The notes under the pieces are model-generated. The model saw nothing but the letters and a program-made list of their open reading frames with translations. It was not told the DNA's origin and made no database searches. This document shows, in pieces, positions 59,788-64,000 of a DNA stretch of 64,000 nt. The position numbers and the translations under genes were made by a program. The first letter of the stretch is position 1. Every line of letters begins with the position of its first letter. Source of the stretch: DASPWW01 sp035637595 (GTDB lineage Bacteria; Actinomycetota; Thermoleophilia; Solirubrobacterales; 70-9); assembly GCA_035637595.1 (NCBI GenBank), contig DASPWW010000028.1:1-64000 (forward strand). Reading direction: 5' to 3'.

Positions 59788-59816
59788 GTTGTAGCAGGGA
59801 TCGCTGCCCAGCGCAA
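59788..59816 (-). promoter_or_regulatory. Promoter of the aro operon
   Basis: On the minus strand TTGCGC (59816-59811) is followed after 17 bases by TACAAC (59793-59788). Transcription should begin almost at the GTG of the leader peptide. The promoter lies within 20-48 bases of the end of the upstream beta-helix gene, which supports separate transcription from it. Confidence 0.45.
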
Positions 59817-59835
59817 ACCGCAAATTGCGGCGGCG

Positions 59836-61068
59836 CTACTTGTGCTTGCGCTTCACGCGCCAGGTCCGCGAGTCGGGCGTCGGATCGACGTTGCCGGAGG
59901 CGTCGATCGAAAAGACGCGGAAGACGTGCTTGCCGATCCCGACGCGGTATCCCTTGGGCGACTCGCACGGCTTGTACGGCACGTCGTCGACGCTGCACAT
60001 CAGGATCGCCCCCGCGGGCTCGCTGGTGCCGAACTTGAACTTTGCCAGGTGGTGCTTGGAGCGCTTCTCGGGGCCCTTGAGGATCTTGGTCTCGGGCGGA
60101 TTGACGTCGGGCGGCGGCGGGCCGACGACGTACTCGTCGGCGCCGATGTCCACGCCGTAGCCCTGGACGCGGGGCTCGCCGTCTACGTCCTCGCTGCCGA
60201 CGCCGGACCAATACCCCCCGCGCTCGATCGTCGGCGACTCCGGACCCTCGTGGAAGTCCCCGGCGGCCGCGTTGACAAAGAGCGGCGGGTCGGTCTGGTT
60301 GTAGGCCGTTCCCGGTGCCGTTGCAAAGCTGTTCGCTCCGACGAGGCTGAGCGTCGCGAAGTTGCTGTGGTCGAGGTCGACGTTGGCGCCCGAGGCCGCG
60401 TTGCTGGTCGCCTCGACGTCGACCCCCGCACCCTTCGCGATCACGTTGACGGCGCGCAGGTCCGCCAGCCCGCCGCCGGACGCCTCGGCCTCGATGCCCC
60501 GCGCCCCGGCGCCCTCGCCAATGGCGGTGACGTTGCGCAGGACGGACTGCTCGAACGCTGAGCCGACCGTCATCCCGGCGGCGCTGCCGGCGGTTCCCGT
60601 CGACCAGCAGATGCTGTCGCGCAGCGTCGCGCCGCGCACCTGGCAGGCGAACTGCGAGCTCCCGGTCTGGGCTACCACCTGCTCCGCGATGCCGGCGTCC
60701 AGGAAGAGCGCGTCGCCGATTCCGACGTGGACTATGTGCAGGCGGCGGACAAGCGCACCCGCGCCGGTCACGCTGACGCCCGTCGGCGCCGACGACACGA
60801 CGAGCGGCGACGGTGCCCCCGCCTGGCCGTGGACCAGGATCGAGGCGGACACGTCGAGCTGGTCGGTCTCGCCGTAGCTGCCCGGCAGCACCACGACCTC
60901 GTCCCCGCCGACGGCCGACTCGACCGCGACCTGGAGATCGCAGGGCGCGTTGGTTGAGCAGGCGACCCCGGACCCACCGGGCGACGCGTAGCGGACATCG
61001 GCGGACGCCGAGGCGGAGGCGGCGAGCGACACCGTCGCGATCGCCGCGAGGGCGGCCCCTGCCTTCAT
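59836..61068 (-). CDS. Exported beta-helix protein with divergent Ig cassette (cassette protein 11)
   Basis: A 410-residue predicted exported protein. Signal peptide MKAGAALAAIATVSLAASAS. A right-handed beta-helix (ALVRRLHIVHVGIGDALFLDAG, LRNVTAIGEGAGARGIEAEA) closes with LFVNAAAGDFHEGPESPTIERGG and VDIGADEYV. The C-terminal cassette is the most divergent of the set: KGPEKRSKHHLAKFKFG, LMCSVDDVPYKPC, RVGIGKHVFRVFSIDASGN and tail RVKRKHK. It lies between hisC and the aroF leader, again splitting a metabolic gene series. Confidence 0.82.
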   Translation of the reverse strand: MKAGAALAAIATVSLAASASASADVRYASPGGSGVACSTNAPCDLQVAVESAVGGDEVVVLPGSYGETDQLDVSASILVHGQAGAPSPLVVSSAPTGVSVTGAGALVRRLHIVHVGIGDALFLDAGIAEQVVAQTGSSQFACQVRGATLRDSICWSTGTAGSAAGMTVGSAFEQSVLRNVTAIGEGAGARGIEAEASGGGLADLRAVNVIAKGAGVDVEATSNAASGANVDLDHSNFATLSLVGANSFATAPGTAYNQTDPPLFVNAAAGDFHEGPESPTIERGGYWSGVGSEDVDGEPRVQGYGVDIGADEYVVGPPPPDVNPPETKILKGPEKRSKHHLAKFKFGTSEPAGAILMCSVDDVPYKPCESPKGYRVGIGKHVFRVFSIDASGNVDPTPDSRTWRVKRKHK

Positions 61069-61077
61069 CGGCTCACC

Positions 61078-62169
61078 CTACAGCGCCTCGCGCAGGGCCT
61101 CGACGAACCTCTCGTTCTCATTCCTGGTGCCGTGGGTGACCCGGATGTGGCCCGGGCCCCCGAGGCCCTCGCCCGGGCGGACGATGACTCCGGACTTTCC
61201 AAGCGACTCCACCACCTCGCCCTCGTCGCGATCGCCGAGCGCGACCCAGGAGAAGTTCGCCTCGGTCTCGGCGGTCGTAAGACCGAGGCCGCCGAGCTCC
61301 TCCTCGACCCACAGTCGCTCGACGACGGTGCGCTCGATGCGGCGCGTCATGTCGTCCTGGTGGAGGATCGCCTCGGCGGCGGCGGCCTGGGCAAGCGAGT
61401 TGACGCTGAACGGCTGGCGAACGGCGTCGACCGCGGCGCGGAAGCGCGCCGAGGACAGCGCGTAGCCGACGCGCATCCCCGCGAGGCCGTAAGACTTGCT
61501 GAAGGTCCGCAGGCAGACGAGGTTGGGGTGAGCGCGCAGCAGGTCGAGACTCGCCTCGGGATCGTCGCTGACCTGGAACTCGATGTAGGCCTCGTCGAGG
61601 ATCACGGTGACGTGATCCGGGACGCGGTCGACGAACTCGCCGATCCGCTGAGCCGGCAGGTAGGTGCCGGTCGGGTTGTTGGGGTTGCAGATCAGGACGA
61701 GCTGGGTCGCCGCCGTTATCTCGGTGAGGATGGCATCCAGGTCGTGCACGTAGCCGTCGGCGAGCGGCACTCGGATCTCGCGCGCGCCCGAGAGGGCGGC
61801 GAGGTGCGGGTACATCGAGAACGCCGGCCACGCGTAGACGAGCTCCGCGCCGGGCTCGCACAGCGCCTCCGCCGCGGCGAGCAGCAGCTCGCACGATCCG
61901 TTGCCGACCGCGATCCGGGCCGGGTCGGCGTCGTAGCGCTCGGCGATCCGGCGCCGCAGCGTGCGTGCATGCTGGTCCGGGTAGCGATTGGCCTCCGCGG
62001 CGGCGCGCGCTACCGCCTCGACGACCGCCGGGTGCGGTGGCCAGGCCGACTCGTTCGAGGCGAGCTTGATCGCGTTCTTCGCGCCGTAGGCGTGCCTCGC
62101 ATCGGCCGCCGGCATTCCGGCGTCGTAGTGCGGCATCCGCGCGAGCTTGTCCGCAAAGGTGACCGTCAT
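61078..62169 (-). CDS. hisC: Histidinol-phosphate/aromatic aminotransferase
   Basis: A class I/II PLP aminotransferase of 363 residues, HisC type. Visible: KLASNESAWPPHPAVVEA, ICNPNNPTGTYLPA, VILDEAYIEF, the PLP lysine in TFSKSYGLAGMRVGYAL, and the C-terminal RVTHGTRNENERFVEAL. Lying beside aroH and near aroF-tyrA-aroA, it probably also or mainly transaminates aromatic 2-oxoacids, as HisC-like enzymes in aro operons do. The start at the ATG 62167-62169 excludes a long upstream open stretch. Confidence 0.9.
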   Translation of the reverse strand: MTVTFADKLARMPHYDAGMPAADARHAYGAKNAIKLASNESAWPPHPAVVEAVARAAAEANRYPDQHARTLRRRIAERYDADPARIAVGNGSCELLLAAAEALCEPGAELVYAWPAFSMYPHLAALSGAREIRVPLADGYVHDLDAILTEITAATQLVLICNPNNPTGTYLPAQRIGEFVDRVPDHVTVILDEAYIEFQVSDDPEASLDLLRAHPNLVCLRTFSKSYGLAGMRVGYALSSARFRAAVDAVRQPFSVNSLAQAAAAEAILHQDDMTRRIERTVVERLWVEEELGGLGLTTAETEANFSWVALGDRDEGEVVESLGKSGVIVRPGEGLGGPGHIRVTHGTRNENERFVEALREAL

Positions 62170-62198
62170 CGGCGCTCTATTGTGGCGGCCGTCTCCGA

Positions 62199-62573
62199 CT
62201 ACTGCGCGGATTCCAGGTCCGAGCGCAGAGCCTGGGCCTCGCCGAGATAGGCGTGCGTCGGTTGGTGGGCGTTGTCCGCGTAGTAGTGGACCAGCACCCG
62301 GATGACCCGCTGCATCGCTCCCGGCACGTCGACCTCGGTGGCGCACAGAAGGGGGACCGCGCCGAGTCCCAGGCGCCGCGCCGCGACCGCGGGGAACTCC
62401 GCGTCGAGGTCGGGCGTGAGGGTGAAGATGCAGCTCACCATCGCTCGCCGCTCGAGCTGGTTGCGGCTCATCAGCTCGCCGACGAGCTGCTCCGTCGCCG
62501 CGAGGATCGCCGCGGCGTCGTTGCGATCCACCTGAACCGCTCCCCGAACCGCCCAAAGTCGCTCGTCAGTCAT
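62199..62573 (-). CDS. aroH: Monofunctional chorismate mutase, AroH class
   Basis: A 124-residue chorismate mutase of the AroH trimer class: WAVRGAVQVDRNDAAAILAATEQLVGELM, VSCIFTLTPDLDAEFPAVAAR, PLLCATEVDVPGAMQRVIRVLVHYY. The conserved arginines (VRGA; MQRVIRVL) and the glutamate (ATEVDV) of this class are present. It makes prephenate for TyrA. The start overlaps the pseudouridine synthase gene by eight bases. Confidence 0.93.
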   Translation of the reverse strand: MTDERLWAVRGAVQVDRNDAAAILAATEQLVGELMSRNQLERRAMVSCIFTLTPDLDAEFPAVAARRLGLGAVPLLCATEVDVPGAMQRVIRVLVHYYADNAHQPTHAYLGEAQALRSDLESAQ

Positions 62574-63267
62574 GCGGGGCGGAATCTTCCCAGAGCCGCT
62601 CGACCTCCCTCGGATCGAGCCGCCGTGTCTCGCCGACCGCCAGCCGCCCGAGGCGCAGCGACCCGAACACGACGCGCTCGAGCGACTCGACCTCGTTGCC
62701 GATTGCTTCGGCCATGCGCCGCACCTGGCGGTTGCGCCCCTCGTGGATCGTGATCTCGATCTCGCGCCGGCCGCGGCGTCGCACCCGGGCCGGCGCGGTT
62801 GGACCGTCGTCGAGCTCGACGCCCTCGCGCAGCCGTCGCAGGTCGTGATCGGATGGCGCACGGCGCAGGCGAACGCGGTAGGTGCGCGGCACCTCGTGGC
62901 GCGGATGGGTGAGGCGGTTCGCGAGCTCGCCGTCATTGGTCACCAGGATGAGGCCGCTGGAGTCCGCATCGAGCCGTCCGACCGGATAGAGGCGCGCACG
63001 CGAGTCGACCAGCTCCACGACCGCCCGCCGCCGCCCCGGCTCGCGCGCGGTCGAGGTGACGCCCGGCGGCTTGTTGACCGCCCAGACCTCGCGCGGCTCG
63101 GGCGTCACCGGCGAGCCGTCTACGGTGACGCCGCTGGACTCGTCCACCTCGCGCGCCGGGTCGGTGACGGTTCGCCCGCCGACCGTCACCCTGCCGGCCG
63201 CGATCAGCTCCTCGGCCGCGCGCCGCGACGCGACGCCGCAGTGGGCCAGGTACTTGGCGAGCCTCAT
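62566..63267 (-). CDS. rluB: rRNA pseudouridine synthase, RluB/RsuA family
   Basis: A 233-residue RsuA/RluB-type enzyme. An N-terminal S4 RNA-binding domain (RLAKYLAHCGVASRRAAEELIAAGRVTVGG) is followed by the catalytic domain with VNKPPGVTSTAREP, the catalytic aspartate in PVGRLDADSSGLILVTNDG, and IHEGRNRQVRRMAEAIG. It modifies 23S rRNA in better-known members; the exact uridine cannot be read. In actinobacteria it usually follows scpAB, which are not in this window. Confidence 0.92.
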   Translation of the reverse strand: MRLAKYLAHCGVASRRAAEELIAAGRVTVGGRTVTDPAREVDESSGVTVDGSPVTPEPREVWAVNKPPGVTSTAREPGRRRAVVELVDSRARLYPVGRLDADSSGLILVTNDGELANRLTHPRHEVPRTYRVRLRRAPSDHDLRRLREGVELDDGPTAPARVRRRGRREIEITIHEGRNRQVRRMAEAIGNEVESLERVVFGSLRLGRLAVGETRRLDPREVERLWEDSAPHD

Positions 63268-63285
63268 CGCGGGCCAACCGACGGC

Positions 63286-63780
63286 TCAGTCGGGAACGAG
63301 GATGGAGGCTGCGGGGTTGCGCTTCACGAAGCGTTCGAGGCCGGCGTTGACCGCGTCGCTCGCCTGAAGGAGCTCGGCCGGGTCATCGGAGCCCGCCAGC
63401 GCCGCGCGGAGCGCGGCATCCAGCTGTTTGGCGAGGCGATCGAGCTTCTTGTCGTCCGGCTCGAGAGTCGCGACGCGCCGTGCGGCGGCGCGAAGCTCGG
63501 CCTCCTCCGCCCCGGGCCGTGGGTCCACCCCGCGGCGCGTCGCTATGGCGAACGAGCGCAGCAATCCCGAGCTGGTGGCGAGCTGGTAGTAGGCAATCCG
63601 ATCGGACTCGGCGATCTGCGCCGCCGCCTCGGCGCGCTCCGCCTCCTCGCGCTGCTCCTCGCTCAGCGGCGCATCGGCTTGCTCGCCGGAGGGTGCGCCG
63701 CCGGAGTCCCCGCAGCCGATCGGCCCGGCAAGCGCTGCCACCGCGAGAGCGAGCGTCAGCCAGCCTGGACCTCGCGACAT
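63286..63780 (-). CDS. Putative helical lipoprotein
   Basis: A 164-residue protein. The start MSRGPGWLTLALAVAALAGPIGCGDSGG looks like a lipoprotein signal with cysteine at 23, though the lipobox is imperfect (P at -3). The mature part is charged and helical (APLSEEQREEAERAEAAAQIAESD ... DKKLDRLAKQLDAALRAALAG). No family recognised. It is 18 bases upstream of the pseudouridine synthase gene, so it may share its promoter. The 58-base gap on its other side holds divergent start signals (TAAGAT near 63806 and GGAGAGGGG for the plus strand). Confidence 0.6.
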   Translation of the reverse strand: MSRGPGWLTLALAVAALAGPIGCGDSGGAPSGEQADAPLSEEQREEAERAEAAAQIAESDRIAYYQLATSSGLLRSFAIATRRGVDPRPGAEEAELRAAARRVATLEPDDKKLDRLAKQLDAALRAALAGSDDPAELLQASDAVNAGLERFVKRNPAASILVPD

Positions 63781-63838
63781 GCGGCGACGATAGACCCACC
63801 GCAGTAAGATCGCCACGGAGAGGGGTTCGGCACCGGCC

Positions 63839-64000
63839 ATGGGGAAGCCAGTCAACGTCAGTCGCTCGGCGACGGCGCTCGGCTTCGCCCTTCTCGTCCT
63901 CGCGGTGGCGGCGCCGGCGGGCGCCCAGGATCCCGCGCCAGTCCCCCGCCCCACCCCGGTCGACGCCAACGGAATCGATCAGCCGCTCCAGGACGGCTGC
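63839..64000 (+). CDS. N-terminal part of an exported protein (cut by window edge)
   Basis: The first 54 codons of a plus-strand gene: MGKPVNVSRSATALG, a hydrophobic stretch FALLVLAVAAPAGAQ with a likely cleavage after AGA, then a proline-rich start of the mature protein (DPAPVPRPTPVDANG). A ribosome site GGAGAGGGG lies about 12 bases before the ATG. The remaining sequence is outside the window, so no family can be given. Confidence 0.6.
   Translation, partial: MGKPVNVSRSATALGFALLVLAVAAPAGAQDPAPVPRPTPVDANGIDQPLQDGC

Noticed and set aside
59657..60211. A 184-codon minus-strand frame overlapping the aro leader region
   Set aside because: It is an out-of-frame, arginine-rich shadow of the beta-helix gene that runs into the leader region and has no start signal of its own.

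Overview
The window is very GC-rich and its gene order is actinobacterial. A SepIVA-like gene sits next to coaD, yceD/rpmF lie near rnc-smc-ftsY-ffh, and the series metK-priA-def-fmt-rsmB-rpe-rib is kept. Together with a DUF3352 protein, an R2lox-type oxidase, DUF6285 and many secreted Ig-like/beta-helix proteins, this suggests the class Thermoleophilia (Solirubrobacterales-like). That placement is inferred from gene order and protein style, not from a marker gene.

Nearly all housekeeping genes are on the minus strand and form one ancestral block. Read in the direction of transcription (right to left), it runs: rluB-type pseudouridine synthase, aroH, hisC, aroF, tyrA, aroA, cmk, der, metK, priA, def, fmt, rsmB, zinc ribbon, rpe, ribD-ribE-ribBA-ribH, rpmB, DAK2/fakA-like, recG, rsmD, coaD, sepIVA-like, yceD, rpmF, plsX, acpP, rnc, smc, ftsY, ffh (cut by the window edge). 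Stop/start overlaps of 1-11 bases show tight operons.

Accessory islands interrupt this block. Most carry exported proteins: 6.1-8.1 kb, 8.7-22.3 kb, 26.3-27.5 kb, 33.4-36.9 kb (glycosyltransferase, flippase, potassium channel), 43.3-47.8 kb, 49.1-51.0 kb, 53.2-56.0 kb and 59.8-61.1 kb. Eleven of the exported proteins end in the same roughly 85-residue disulfide-type Ig-like cassette with a lysine-rich first strand and a polybasic C-terminal tail. That cassette is attached to at least five kinds of N-terminal module: two related beta-sandwich plus DxDxDGxxD types, an unrelated domain, right-handed beta-helices, and delta-60 repeats. No LPXTG motif or C-terminal membrane segment accompanies it, so it may be an uncharacterised surface-retention module.

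Other points stand out. A short aromatic-rich leader peptide with hairpins precedes aroF and looks like an attenuator. The SMC protein appears to lack its hinge. The RNase III lacks two of its four usual acidic catalytic residues. The potassium channel has a non-canonical filter. The rib operon has a palindromic operator at its promoter and no visible FMN riboswitch. A 39-base imperfect palindrome occurs twice, with a compensatory change. The 3' end of a lost phosphotransferase gene lies inside the surface-protein array.
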